This document shows positions 11,488 to 23,357 of a DNA stretch of 64,000 nucleotides, in pieces. The notes under the pieces are model-generated. The model worked only from the letters and a program-made list of their open reading frames with translations, made no database searches and was not told the origin of the DNA. This DNA is from Athripsodes cinereus (taxonomy: Eukaryota; Arthropoda; Insecta; Trichoptera; Leptoceridae), in assembly GCA_947579605.1 (NCBI GenBank), contig OX388317.1:13783384-13847383 (forward strand). The letters are read 5' to 3'. Made by a program: the position numbers and the translations under genes. Every line of letters starts with the position of its first letter. Positions within the stretch are counted from its first letter, which is position 1.

Positions 11488-13145
11488 ATTTTGTTGTGTA
11501 TGTATGATTTAATTACTAGAAACATGCCCAAAAGGTTAGACTTTGTATAGAAGGTAAAGCTATTCTTAATTTTTACCTAATTTTAATGTGTCTACAGAGA
11601 AAACATACAAACAATTATTATTGATATCTACATATTTACGAACATACTCAAATATTAATTATAATTATTATCTATAATATACAATATACATACATATCAC
11701 GAATATTGAGAAACTTCCTTCCTTACTTTATCTACTTGCATGTTCACAGGTTTGATAAATGTTCTTCAATAAATTTGAATAACTTGTTATGGGATGAAAT
11801 AGGGCAAACAATATATTATTTTATAACATGTAGTAATCTACCACGATTTTGTATGACATATATTGCATACAATTAATAACAGTCAAACACTTGTGTGTAA
11901 CTCTTCCACAGTCTAAATATTTTTATTAATTGAATGAATGAATTTCCACCAAGTACCGTCGGTCGACAAAATTAACTACATATATTGCAATTTTAACTAC
12001 ATAGTACATTCATATATAAAAATAAATAATCAAAATTGTATGCTAGTCGTCTTATTGTTGATTGAAGATATAAAAAAAGACAGATAATTTTTTTTTAATT
12101 AATTAAAAAAAATATAAAAAAAGCGTTTATGGTTACAATTTTACTAAGAGTATATGAACATTCTTTTAAATAACATTTTAAAATTTATGTGTTAAGTAAT
12201 GAGACTTCTATTATTTCATTAATCTACGGAGATGGACATACTTATTAAGTTTGTCTTATAAATTCTAATAAGAAAATCTTCTGTACGTAAAACTCCTTTC
12301 TTGTTATTATCACGATCGATGAAAATCATAAAAAAAATCTAAATATTTGTCATGAACAAGTTTTTTTATGTACAAGTCATCACTTTTCTAAATTTGTAAC
12401 CTCTTTATATCTAAAGAAAGGATTGGGGCGAGTTCAAGAACCCGACATTACTGAAAAATTACATGAAAAGTGTAGGTAGTAAAACAGACGTGTAAACGAC
12501 CCAGCGACAAAAGAGTAATGATTTGTAAATTTGTGTAACAATGTTATTCAAGTAATGGGGTACATACATACTATGTCTTAATGTAGAATTAATGTCTCTG
12601 AACTTGTTCATATTCCTTTTAAAAATAATTAATTACCTCTATGTGGAGTTCTGCGAAAGGTCACCTAGAAATAATATGTTCAATCTAAATTTCTATTCTT
12701 TCATAAAAGGCATTTGTGTATACAAAAGTATTTCTAAATTTAAAAAAGTCATGTAGAATGGTAATATAATTATTTAAATTTAATTACATTGTTATTATTA
12801 TTATTTACGCATTCCACTCAATATTGAGCGGGTTTGCATTTTATTTTATCAATTAATTTATAAATGAAATATAATAATATTTATTTTGTTACTGAGAGTA
12901 TGATAATCTGAACTAAGTAAATATTATGTGCCTATGTAAAATTATAAAAAAAATGTAATTAATATTTTTTTAATTAGATTTTTTAAGTATTTTCCTAAAA
13001 CATGGTTCTCAGAACATCTACTTATAATATCACAGTAGGTATTTATCTCCCATAAGTAGGTGAGACAAAACTACGATTGTTTCTCTATAAAAAGATCCAT
13101 ATTATAAAGGATATGACTATTCAATTTTTTTTCTATTAAGTATAT
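11488..13145. other. AT-rich, nothing recognised
   Basis: No gene or clear repeat was recognised. A (TTA)n-like stretch occurs near 12790-12806. Confidence 0.5.
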
Positions 13146-13240
13146 TGTCTTTTATTCGGAGAGACGTCTTTCGTCTTACAAGGACATTATCAATTTCATT
13201 ATAGAATTCTACTACCTATACACTAACACAGTGAATAGTT
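13146..13240. repeat. Fragment related to the 16.3-kb foldback insertion
   Basis: GAGACGTCTTTCGTCTTACAAGG..CATTATCAAT and then GAATTCTACTAC..ACACTAACACA match, with changes, parts of the insertion at 16305-16574. It appears to be an older, unfolded copy of the same element. Confidence 0.55.
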
Positions 13241-16214
13241 TTATTGCTTTGTAGATAAATATTATATAAGTGGATAAAATGAGCAATCATATTGTTGGAG
13301 GAAAGATCAAACAAGAGGCATTTTTATGGCACCTATGTCGCAATTTTTCGTTCACAAAAACTTATCTGAAATGAAAAAAAAAACGGGAACAATAATATAT
13401 CAAGATATTTTATTTCATATGAAATCACTAGAATTTTCTTCGGGAATTGGGAATAGTATAGGCCAACAAGATTATAACAATACTTTACAAAAAAAATAAT
13501 ACAAGTACAATTCGAATTCTTTGAGTAACATAGAAACTTATATACGCACGAAACTTGTAGCAATCCTCTACTTTGCGAGTTAATGTATTTTACCTCATTC
13601 ATATTTTGCAAAAAAGTAAGGAGAAAATAAATAAGACAAACGTGACAATATTTCTCAAGTATTGTAAAAATAATAAAAAATTGAGATCATTTAGCGCAGA
13701 ATTATACATTTCTCTTCCTTACTAAGAACCTAGGTATGTAGAATTAGGTTTAATCACTACTATAGACTGCAAATTAATCGAATTTATAACAACTCATCAA
13801 ATATATTAATCACATAACTATAAAACCAAATAAAACTACGAAACTATTTTTTAATAACCGTGTATAAAAATATAATTTCTCTATTTCAATTTCCTAGTCG
13901 TGACATTTGAAAAGTATTTGTTTCGTATATTTCATGGGCACAAAACACACATGTGAATAAAAGCTTTCATTTGTGATAATAAAAGTATAGTATTTGGATA
14001 GAATACCGTGGATAAAGTATGTACACAACAATAAGTTTCTAACTGGTGAAAATTATTCAAACATTCGAAGAGAGTTGCCGAGTTTTCCATAAAAAAGAAA
14101 AATAAAAGCGTACAGATTCTGTACATGAAAAGTGAAATAATCATTCATATAGACGGAGAAAAAGTTTCTTATACTGTAGCAGGTAGTTCTTATTCCCTCC
14201 GTCTTATATGAATACTTACAGCAAACAAACACAAGGTACATTATCTCCTGGGGCTACCACCCCCCATACTCGACACCAGGGACGGCCTAAGGTGCTTATA
14301 GATAGTAAAACCAGATTACTCACTTTAATTTGCAAAGTCATCGGTTATAATGAAATGTTTGGTATTAGGCTTGTACACACAATAACTTACAACTTATTTA
14401 GCAACCTAGGGCTATCTAATAAATGTATGTATGTTAATATTTTATATTTATGCGCAATAAAAATATTTCTAAATATTCCACTGAATCAATAATATATTAA
14501 TGTTACGAGTTCTGTGCGGTTTTCAAGCAACATTTATTTTGAATTATGTTAGATACACCTGGTTGATATAATAAGGAATAAATGAACCATAATCTTTGAC
14601 ACGATAAAATGATTACAACTAATTCTTACCATGACAGCTTAATTTTGTATATTTTAAGCGTGCTGTGTATTACTAATGTAATATTGTCATTAAATTACAC
14701 CTAATGACTTAAGAAAAATACACCAATACCCATTCTACAAACTAAATATAGTAAAAGGGTTAAAATACAATATATTTTACAAAGAATAGAATACGAAACA
14801 AGGTATGTAAATATTAAAAAGATCGATTAACACAATACATAATGAAGTTGTGGAGGTACAACAAACTTCCCCCCAAGACTCCGTTTGCAACTCACCCAGC
14901 CAGCTTTCTCTTCACCCTCTTCTCTTCTTTGCTCCAATAATGACAATATATACTTGTACCTACCACTACCCCTAACCCACACCCTCTATATTAATTAAAT
15001 CCCAAATTTCAAATTGTTTCCGATATAACATGCAGGAAATTGAAAACACAACTGAGCCTTTAATGAATTTTCAAATTATCCGCCTTTAAATATTCATTAC
15101 ACATGAAAAACTCACACAGATCATAATATCTACAAGTGAGTTAGTATGAAAAAATCTGTAAAATAATTCAAAAAGATTATTATTAAACGTCTGGACTGCA
15201 AAAATATATCGGAAATGAAGAATCATAAGAAAATATCCATATTTCAATCATAAAATTGTTTTTACCTTTGAGCGCCTTGCCTTGATCCGTAGAACAAGGG
15301 CCATAAAAACATTTCAAGAAATCTCTATTTACATGAAACAAATGTTTAAGTAATATATTGTATCAATATACCGATAGGTATTAATAATAGCATAAATATT
15401 AATATTGTTGGAAGAGATTGCCTAAGCACACCTAATGTACATAGGTATGTGTATTTTATATTACAAAAATAATTTAGTTTACCTAAACATACAATAAAAA
15501 TAATCAAACTTCATACTTATCATTAATTTAAAAATAAAATAAACTTTGTATTTTCCAATCAAATAACTTTATTTAATAATAACGTTTTCGGAACTACTTG
15601 AGTGGAAAATATAAAGTTTCTTTTATTTTTAAATTAATAATAAATATGGAAATCCACAGTGTTAGTCACGAAACATTCGCAAAAATGAAATTTCATACAA
15701 TAAGAATATGTATTTGATCTGAATTATACTTATGCAATTAGACGTCTGAATGATGTTAGCATTACTATCGGAAGTCTGGCATTCTTAGGTATGTACCTAC
15801 TTAGTCTCTATTAGCGAGGCTGCCAAAATACAATATGTAGGTGTATCAAAATGCGATAAGATTTAACAACACTTTACATATTATTATTACTTAAAATAAT
15901 ATGGGTTTGCTACGATACAAATAATATTCATACAAGCTGCTTGTATATGTACTTACATTATCTGTAGGTATACTTCATGTTATTGTGTAATTCATATTAT
16001 AGGTAACTCATATATAAATAACTTACATACCATATTGGCACGTTGATATGTTTATTTATTGTATACAAATGTTGTGAATTTATAATATTATAAAGCTTAG
16101 TTATTTGCAGACGTTTCTTGAATAGTGCAAATTGTTTATTTAGTGTTGTCAGACTACTTCAAATATCAGTTGCAACACTAACATATCATTAATTTCATGG
16201 TAGATTAAGCTAAC
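13241..16214. other. AT-rich, no certain gene
   Basis: A 94-codon plus frame at 14208-14492 begins in a GC-rich patch (CCTGGGGCTACCACCCCCC) and ends near AATAAA motifs; it matches no family I know and could be a retroposed 3' end. At 14870-14990 there is a pyrimidine-rich stretch. An inverted pair at about 15523-15557 and 15602-15638 (TTAATTTAAAAATAAAA and its complement) could be a small foldback element. Confidence 0.4.
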
Positions 16215-16304
16215 TACTGTCGTCTATTGATAATATTATATTTTTTATTTTTTATATTGGTATTTATATTAAGTTGATTTTGGAGATGATTGATAACAAT
16301 CTTA

Positions 16305-16574
16305 ATGCAATTTGAAACAAGTGTTCATTTCTACTATTGTTTGTTAATTCGCAGAGAGACGTCTTTCGACTTATAAGGTCATTATCAATCTGACGTCTTT
16401 CAACTTATAAGGTCATTATCAATCGGTCATAAGGTCGAGATTGATAAGATTGATAATGACCTTATAAGTCGAAAGACGTGTCTCTGCGAATTAACAAACA
16501 ATAGTAGAAAGGAACACTTGTTTCAAATTGCATTATTATGGAATTCTACTACGTGTGCACCGACACAATTAATA
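16305..16574. mobile_element. 270-bp foldback insertion with 13-bp flanking direct repeats
   Basis: Direct repeats GATAACAATCTTA at 16292-16304 and 16575-16587 bracket this segment. The paralogous copy at 62.7 kb has the site without the insert, so the boundaries are well supported. Inside, inverted arms of about 85 bp (ATGCAATTTGAAACAAGTG inward to GACTTATAAGGTCATTATC) surround a centre that repeats the ACGTCTTTC..CTTATAAGGTC motif. After the right arm there is about 40 bp of non-folded sequence that also occurs at 13190-13240. Confidence 0.75.
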
Positions 16575-16904
16575 GATAACAATCTTATTTAACATGGAAA
16601 CAATAATATTTGTCTATTTGCTTCTATACATGAAATAAAGGTTTGAAAGTTAGAAATTATAGACATATTAATTTAAAGTTTAACAAAACAGGATGATCAG
16701 TATCAGCTGTCAAATTCACAATAAACAGCTTAATTTCAGATTAAACAGAATGTCAGTCGGTTCCACAAAAAAATTAACAAGTCACTTTAATTTTCATAGT
16801 TTCTTTGACTTCTCCAGATTTCACAAAAAAATACAAAGTTCAAGTCCGAAATGTCTAAATTAAAATTATAGTTTACAAAATTCTTCAGCGAAATTGTTTA
16901 TTTG

Positions 16905-17060
16905 CAACACTTTTTTATTAATTAATTTATTTATTCATTCTTTACTGTACATTGATCACAATACAAACAATTTCATAGAAAAATGCATTAAAATAGGATA
17001 TTATTAATATACACAGGGCGAGTTTTTTGCAGAGGCGCAATTCCAACTAACCCATTGTTG
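16905..17060 (-). mobile_element. Retroposon 3' tail, family with AATAAATA end (copy 1)
   Basis: Read on the minus strand it runs GGGTTAGTTGGAA...AACTCGCCC...TGTACAGTAAAGAATGAATAAATAAAT. The same sequence is found at 19640-19835 (+), 31080-31210 (-) and 54352-54490 (+). A short conserved body that ends in an (AATA)n-type tail in both orientations is the mark of a retroposed SINE or a 5'-truncated LINE. Confidence 0.7.
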
Positions 17061-18237
17061 ACGAACGATGCCATGATCTCCAAGATAATTTATATTAACA
17101 AAAGTTGCCACGCGTTATTGTAAATATTGTATATAATGATAATCGATTTTCCGAAATTTAACTGAGTAACAATTTTAAAGTTTTTCTGTTATGAAACCGA
17201 GTGTGAGTTTCTTTCCATAATTATGAAATAAAAAAAAAAAAAACTTGTAATATTTCAAGAAGATAAGATACTAAAACATGTCTACGTAAACAAGTTGATA
17301 TAAATATACCTAATAGCAACTCTTGATGAATGAATTTCATAACAACAAATGAATAGAAGCAGGGAAATGAAAGGAAATGAAGAAGAGAGTACAACAAGTT
17401 AATGTAACAATAAGATTTATTCATTTTACATACACTACAATAAAAGTACATTCATATTTTTTGACATTTGTCGGAATGGACTAAATTTTGAAGTATTTCA
17501 AACAATAATTTTTAAAATGAAACACGATATAATAGTTCTGCCCTAAGATGGCAAAGTATGATATGTCACTTTTAGCAAACTTTACAGGAGAGCAAATTTA
17601 AAGTTTGATGTGTTGGTGTAAATCAGGGAAATGACAATAAAGACATATAATAATGGACATATGTTGACAAAATAGTTATTTATTGAATTAAATATATGAA
17701 TATGTAATTTTCAAATGTAAAGTAATGAAATTTGTCATATATCTGACTATCTACCTGACATATCATATTTTGACATCTTAATGTAAGATGCCAAAATATG
17801 ATCTCCTATTGCAAAGTAAGCAAAACATGATATGTCTAGGACATATCGTATGTAGCCTCCTTCTGTTTGTAAGATAAAACTAGCCAACTTGAGAATGCAA
17901 TGTGAATACATTAAAATTTTATGAATAATTAATTATTAATATTTTAATTATTCATTGGTTGAAACCTCTTTTTATTACATTGATTTCCTTTAGAAATCTC
18001 AAAAATATTAATCTTTGCCTAATAGAACACCATGCTTAGGCAACTTTTACTATTATGATCATCATCATAAGCATAACAGCTCAGGATGGGCCTTGGCTAA
18101 ATCTAGGAGTCTCGTCTACTCTTCTCTTGCCTTTATTCTCCAACTTAATCTTATAAGCTAAAATTCCTTTTTTTTAAAAGGATACATGATTTTATAAATC
18201 TTTTTTCTAAACACCTTTCATCTAATTTAATAGATTG

Positions 18238-18423
18238 TGTAAAGGGCTAGGAATGAACTTCAGAGTCCCAGGGTAAGACACAAAAACTGACAATAGTTTT
18301 TTTCTGTAAAGGAATTAAACTTTACAGAGAAATCCCTGTGGATATCAAGGAAGTTCAGACCCTAGCACCTCTAGCAGCCTTTAAATTAAGATGCTTAAAC
18401 TATGTAAAGGAAAGATTCTGATC
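18238..18423 (+). pseudogene. LINE ORF2 C-terminus (Jockey/CR1-like)
   Basis: The last open stretch reads KGIKLYREIPVDIKEV, then FKLRCLNYVKERF and a stop. It is preceded, across stops, by RNELQSPRVRHKN. This matches the (R)N-x-L-x-x-PRVR-x-K...S-x-(F/Y)-x-GxKLYN-x-LP...FK-x-x-L pattern found at the C-terminus of many insect LINE ORF2 proteins. The 3' untranslated part resumes after the insertion at 18431-18608 and ends at about 18760 in AATAAATAAA. Everything upstream of the fragment is lost. Confidence 0.75.
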
Positions 18424-18430
18424 CATGTGG

Positions 18431-18608
18431 TGGGGCGGAATGCAAAGAATGTAAATTATACTATACCCCTACGCCGTGTCCCAAGCGAGGTAGGCAGAGA
18501 GAACGGAACGCCAAACAGATCTATCCCACTTCCTTCGTTTCCTCCACATTCATACAGTATCTCATACACGCACGTCGGTTCCTTTTACTCAACACGCGGC
18601 CGTCCTTG
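18431..18608. mobile_element. 178-bp GC-rich short insertion in LINE 3' end
   Basis: Near-identical 17-mers (GATTCTGATCCATGTGG at 18414-18430, GAATCTGATCCACGTGA at 18609-18625) flank it and look like a target duplication. The insert contains CCCCTACGCCGTGTCCCAAG and CGAGGTAGGCAGAGAGAACGG and is far more GC-rich than its host. Length and duplication suggest a SINE; no clear tRNA A and B boxes were seen. Confidence 0.6.
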
Positions 18609-18853
18609 AGAATCTGATCCACGTGATCAAGCCACGTGGTTCTCTAATTCATTACTTTGATTAACTAGTAATATATGTTTGAGTTTGTAATTACTAGTGA
18701 ACTGTTTTTTTAAATTGTAAAAAAATGTATATTTTTATAATTTTATAAATAAATAAACATGTCAACAAATCATAATTAGCCATCATCTCTATTACCTAAA
18801 AGTCAATATTGCAAAATACCTATGTCTTGTGACATACGAGTAGGTATATTATC

Positions 18854-18972
18854 GCAATGCCGATACATAAGATGGCAAACTATGATATGTAGACATAGGA
18901 GTAGACTGTTGCGATGCCGATACATAAGATGGCAAACTATGATATGTAGACATATCATAGTTTGCCATCTTA
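18854..18972. repeat. Tandem 55-bp duplication ending in a perfect 48-bp hairpin
   Basis: A unit containing ATGCCGATACATAAGATGG is repeated at 18854 and 18910. The second copy continues into a perfect hairpin with 23-bp arms at 18925-18947 and 18950-18972 and a 2-nt centre. This is part of the subterminal repeat array of the 17.5-19.3 kb element. Confidence 0.8.
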
Positions 18973-19149
18973 AGAAATCCTGAAAACGTACTTATCATAT
19001 TTTGAAATCCTTGTTTAATTCAAATAATATAAACCATATCCATATCATATTTTGCCATCTTGTAGATCTCGCAGAGACGAATCCATTGATACTAATAACT
19101 CAATTTGACCAAAAAAGTGACATATCATACTTTGCCATCTTAGGGCAGA

Positions 19150-19262
19150 GTTATTCCACTATTGACATTGTTTATTTTTGCGAGCCGGCTTTCAAGAGCT
19201 TCCGCTCTCACCGTCAGGCAAAAGTAAAGTGATAAAATAAATTAAGTCAATAGTGGAATAAC
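19150..19262. mobile_element. 113-bp foldback MITE inserted in the right end of the 17.5-kb element
   Basis: The ends are GTTATTCCACTATTGAC and its exact complement. The uninterrupted left inverted repeat at 17530-17545 serves as the empty site. The interior (GCGAGCCGGCTTTCAAGAGC) relates it to the foldback at 4129-4451. Confidence 0.7.
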
Positions 19263-19639
19263 TATATATCGTGTTTCATTTAAAAAAATATTAATATGAA
19301 CTTCCACCAAGAACCGTCGGTCGATAAATTAAACTTTATTTTAAACAAATTTTATTTCTTCGGAATTTCAAAACCAATAAATGACTACCTACGAATTGGA
19401 TTGCAAACAGTTATAAAGTATTATATTACGATAATAATATCAAATGAAAGAATTAATATTTTTGTGTTTATGCAAAAATTTATCACAATTTAATCACTTT
19501 GTGTGATATGCCGTAAATTTTTTTGAGGTTCCCTTAAAAACATTTGATATTGAAATCGTCACATGAATATATCAAAAAAAATATTGAAACATTGAGTTAT
19601 TATAAGAGTACTGTAAAAACATCGAGAGTACTTACTACA

Positions 19640-19835
19640 CCGGGTTAGTTGGATATTGGACACCGGGTTAGTTGGATGGAAATAAATCTATTAAAATAAA
19701 TAAAAGACATCGCACTTTAGCGATAAACTCGCCCTCTGTACATTGAATTCTAAAACTGTTATTTTTATGACACTATTTTACTATGTAATATTGTAACCAA
19801 TGTACAGTGAAGAATAAATAAATGAAAATAAATAA
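19640..19835 (+). mobile_element. Retroposon 3' tail, AATAAATA family (copy 2)
   Basis: It shares CCGGGTTAGTTGGAT, GATAAACTCGCCCTCTGTA and AATGTACAGTGAAGAATAAA with the copies near 17.0, 31.1 and 54.4 kb. The 15-mer CCGGGTTAGTTGGAT is duplicated at its start (about 19639 and 19662). Confidence 0.7.
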
Positions 19836-20006
19836 AATAAGTACTTGAAAATAAAGTATTTTGAGTTATTATACAAGTACTGTAAAAACACCGAGTACTT
19901 GAAAACAAAGTATTTTGAAAGAGCTGTAATTTCAATCGGTTCAACTTGGGATGACTAAAATAATGAGAAAATTCTCTCGTCGCCTGCAGGTGACAACTAG
20001 TGATAT

Positions 20007-20127
20007 TTATTGTTTCTTATTATGTGAACCGTTTTGTATTTCCGCTTTTCATTCGGCAAGTATAGATTCTATACTTGCCGAATGAAAAGCGGAAATACAA
20101 AACGGTTCACATAATAAGAAACAATAA
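20007..20127. repeat. Perfect 121-bp palindrome
   Basis: The arms 20007-20066 and 20068-20127 are exact complements around a single central T (20067); I checked every position. TAT lies on both sides. The palindrome sits 3 bp from the left terminal inverted repeat of the 20131-23840 element. It may be a foldback element inserted there, or a sequence produced by hairpin-mediated repair. Confidence 0.9.
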
Positions 20128-20560
20128 TATAATTCTCTCGTGCATGGCATTAACAGTATAAGTCAAAAAAAATCGATTTTTACTTTTTGATGGAACCTTG
20201 TAGTATATCTCAAACTACACATGTGTAATCGATAACAAAAGTCAAATTGTAATTATAAGACCTTAAAAACAATATTTGTATTTAATAGTATATCTTATTT
20301 ATTTTCAAACTCGTATAGCATTAAAAGTATATGTCGACCTATACTCTTAGTGACCAATCATTATGGTTAGTTTTCAACATGTGAGTGGCATCAACAGTAT
20401 AAGTCAACATGTACTATGAGCCGCGTGAATGTTTTTTTTTCTTACTAATTCACTTATACTGTTGGTATCACGTGCTGTCTCTCTTATTCTTTTGTTGGCT
20501 TTCTTCCTAGCCAGAAACTGCCAAGAAAAATGGCAATGTTCAGGACAAAAAACACAACAT

Positions 20561-23100
20561 TCAAAGCTTTATCAAATGGGGCTTAAGGAATAGGACAAGG
20601 AGTTTGAAAATACTTTTGTTTCTTGAACCCAGGAGCAAGGAAGTACTATTTGTAGGTAACGGAACCCTATAATGTACCAGGTTGTTAATCAAAGTTGGGT
20701 AGAAGTTATTGATCGGGCATTCGAAAAAAAAATGATCAAGGTCCTCCTCCTTCAGGCGGTCGCATAGATTAGAAACAATAACGTGGATTCGGTAGAGATG
20801 CAATCTGGCAAAGCAATGAGCTAACTTCATTATACAGATCGTGGAGGTGTCAGCCTTACTCATTGAAATTTCCGAAAAATAAAAGTTTCGTGGACACATT
20901 GGGTTGGATTGAGGAATAATTTCTTCCTTTGAGTTGGCTGGTCTCTGACCACTCTGCCTGCCAGCACTGGATGAGATTTCGGCCGAATATCAAAGTGTAA
21001 TCGGAGGCTGAGACAGTTTCCGATGGTTAGGGAGGTTCGTTCCCAATTTGGCCAATAGATATACCGCCTCATTGCCCGGGATCCCACAGTTCACACGGGA
21101 TCCAACCCAGTACCACCTCTCCACCCAAAATCTGAAGTTTATATAGGAGGTATCTAATATCTAAAGATAAAAGATCATCTGGTCGGGATAATGCTGGAGA
21201 GAGAACGGCCTGGAGGGAGAACGGACTGGAGGAAGAACGGACTGGAAAGCGTTTTGAGAGTCGCTGAGGAGAGTTTTAACCCTGTAATGGCGTATGGTCA
21301 GAGCCCTTATAGCCTCTCTAATAACAAGACATTCCGCTGAGAAGACTGACGACTCGTCTCTGTGCCTGAACATTTTATTAGTGTTATATTAAAAAAAGAA
21401 GCCAGCCCCTGTACGCTCTTTGTCACTTTTCGAACTGTCTGTATAGATAGGTGCCAGTAGTGCCAATTGGAATCAAAAATCGATTTGAAAATATGAGGTG
21501 CGAATATGCCATTACTGACACCCAGGTTGAGAGCAACTTTCGGTTTAAAACTTAGTGTGGGAAATGACAAAGAGTATACAGTAAGAACTGTGTAGCTCTC
21601 CAACAAGGGAGTTTTAATTATTCTATAGCTGGTAACAAGAGGTGGTGGATCTTTACCCCTCCATACCGGTAAATGAGTTACCAAGTATGAGAGGAGATGA
21701 AGTTTGAGAGACAGAGGGTAATCAATAAAGGGTAATCAATAAAACGCAGGATTTTGACTAAAAACCTGTTACACATAAGATGTCTGCACAGTCCAAGTGG
21801 GGGATCTGCAGCCTCCACCTGTAATGCGTTGATAGGGGAGGATTACCCGTAATTAACGGAAGAGACTGAGACCGGATCCGGTCTCAACAAGTTTTCTTGG
21901 AGGTTGGGGTTATTAAAAAGGATCCAAAGTCCAAATGGCTGCAGATAAATGCTGTATAAAAGATTTTCTGAGTCGCGGGGTGGCAACCTCATCAGACCCT
22001 GGAGACGGCTCTCATGATTTTGAGGCCGGTCTGACATTTGTGGTGTATGAGTTAATTGATTTAATGAAGAATTAATCAACCGTTGATCAAATCAAAATTT
22101 CAGGTAGAATAGACGGAGTTTTCTGGAGAATACTATGCTTTTGCACTTCTGGAAGGAAGCATTAAGGCCATGTTCCGACAACAACTCTGATTGCAAGGAA
22201 ACCTGGAAGTTGTCCATGGATTTATCGGAGCAATATACGAACAAATCATCCGCAGATTTCAAAATTTGGACATCCGTAGATACTGACTGATAGACATCAT
22301 GCGTGTACAAGTTGAATAGAATGGGTGAGAACACTGAGCCTTGCGGCAATCACCTGTGAATGGTCTTTCTAATAGGAGGGTTATTGCGGGTTCGGTTCAC
22401 GTACGGATAGGGTAGAAGGAATGTCCAATTGATCAAGCTTTGCACATAGTATAAAAATAATAACATTATCGAAAGCACTATTGATGTCCAAGCATACACC
22501 TCCCAAGAGCTTTCTCCTCGATAACGATACGTGAACATCTGTGACCAAAATAGCTACGCTGTCCAGGACTCCCATTCTCTTCCTGAAATTGGATAACCAA
22601 GATGGCTGCTTCCTGTTACCTTCTATGAATCAATCTAGTCGATTTTTCACCATGTGTTCTGTATTTTTGGCTATTGCTGAGGAGAGTGCAAGTGGTCGAT
22701 ATGATTGGCCCTGGTTTGGGTCAGTCTCTGCTTTCAAGATTGGAATAATGATCTGAGTTTTCCTCGAGCAAGGTAGGTATATTGCTTATGATAAAAATAT
22801 TTTTAATAATGTTAAGTAAATATTCTAAAGAAACTCTTTGTATAAGGCTATACGTTATTCCATGGATTCCTGAGATGTATCTGTAACGCAGTTCAGGACC
22901 AGCTTTAGTTCCTTGTTATTAAACTTTTTGTCAATTTCTCCAAGAGCAAAGTGGGAATAGGATTGAGATATTTCATTATGTTTTGGCACTGAAGGGGGGC
23001 AAGTATGTCTGCGAATTTAAGGATCCATTTGTCTGAGGATGGATGAAGTTTAGGAGAGCTGCAACCCTGGAAGATGATACCATCAGTTGGGAGACAAAAT
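20561..23100 (-). pseudogene. Decayed I/Jockey-type LINE ORF2 with RT, RNase H and C-terminal zinc motif
   Basis: Read on the minus strand across many stops and frameshifts. From 23060 down: WILKFADILAPPSVP; a block leading to IIIPILKAETDPNQGQSYRP-LALSS; then RKRMGVLDSVAILVTDVH, LDINSAFDNV (catalytic block A), PQGSVFSPILFNLYTHDVY, and SADDLFVYCSDKSMDN, where the YADD/FADD block reads SADD. Further on, DESSVFSAECLVIREAIRA and LLSDSQNAFQSV fit an RNase H domain. The end at about 20740-20800 has C-(x)8-D-x-x-HFFFEC, a cysteine/histidine motif common at LINE C-termini. The N-terminal endonuclease is missing. It lies between the terminal repeats of the 3.7-kb DNA element, so it was inserted there or captured. 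Confidence 0.85.
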
Positions 23101-23185
23101 ATGAAAATAGTTTCCTAAACACTCACAGTGGATAATGAGAAACCACCATGGAAACTTGCAATCTATACCATTACAAAGCGAAGTA

Positions 23186-23357
23186 CTACTACTACTACTA
23201 TACCATCACGGCATATCCCACAAGTGGGGTAGCCAGCAGACCAGCTGCATATAAAACATGCAAGCTGTCCTCTCCGTGCCAATATAAAAACAAGACATTC
23301 AGGATGGGTGGCAAACCTCATCGCTGAATTTAAGATGTAAAATGTCTTAATTTTTTC
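23186..23357 (-). mobile_element. (TAG)n-tailed short retroposon, copy A, with 13-bp target duplication
   Basis: ACAAAGCGAAGTA occurs at 23173-23185 and 23358-23370, directly outside this segment. In the minus-strand sense the copy is 5' truncated (it starts in the GAAAAAATTAAGACA region) and ends GGGATATGCCGTGATGGTAT then (AGT)n. The target duplication shows that the family moves by retroposition and fixes its 3' end as the (TAG)n tract. Confidence 0.85.

Larger units (their letters stand above)
16215..17205 (+). repeat. Dispersed repeat, copy 1 (related copy at 62692-63300)
   Basis: Long stretches match copy 2, for example CTTCTATACATGAAATAAAGG, ATCAGCTGTCAAA and AACAGCTTAATTTCAGATTA. Copy 1 is longer because it carries two later insertions: a 270-bp foldback at 16305-16574 and a retroposon tail at about 16905-17060. 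No reading frame is conserved between the copies, so the family appears non-coding. Confidence 0.8.
17510..19291. mobile_element. 1.8-kb inverted-repeat DNA element with subterminal repeats, composite
   Basis: The left end (AAATGAAACACGATATAATAGTT CTGCCCTAAGATGGC, 17514 on) is matched as inverted copy by the right end, which is split by a younger foldback at 19150-19262. The word AAGATGGCAAA(C/G)TATGATATGT, or its complement, recurs at least eight times near both ends (about 17545, 17760-17850, 18865-18975, 19035, 19125). Such subterminal repeats are usual transposase-binding sites in hAT-like and similar DNA elements. No transposase is present. The centre holds a LINE 3' fragment (18238 on). 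Confidence 0.65.

Noticed and set aside
13932..14241. Overlapping minus-strand frames of 62-70 codons
   Set aside because: They are Phe/Leu/Tyr-rich translations of AT-rich DNA without motifs or splice context.
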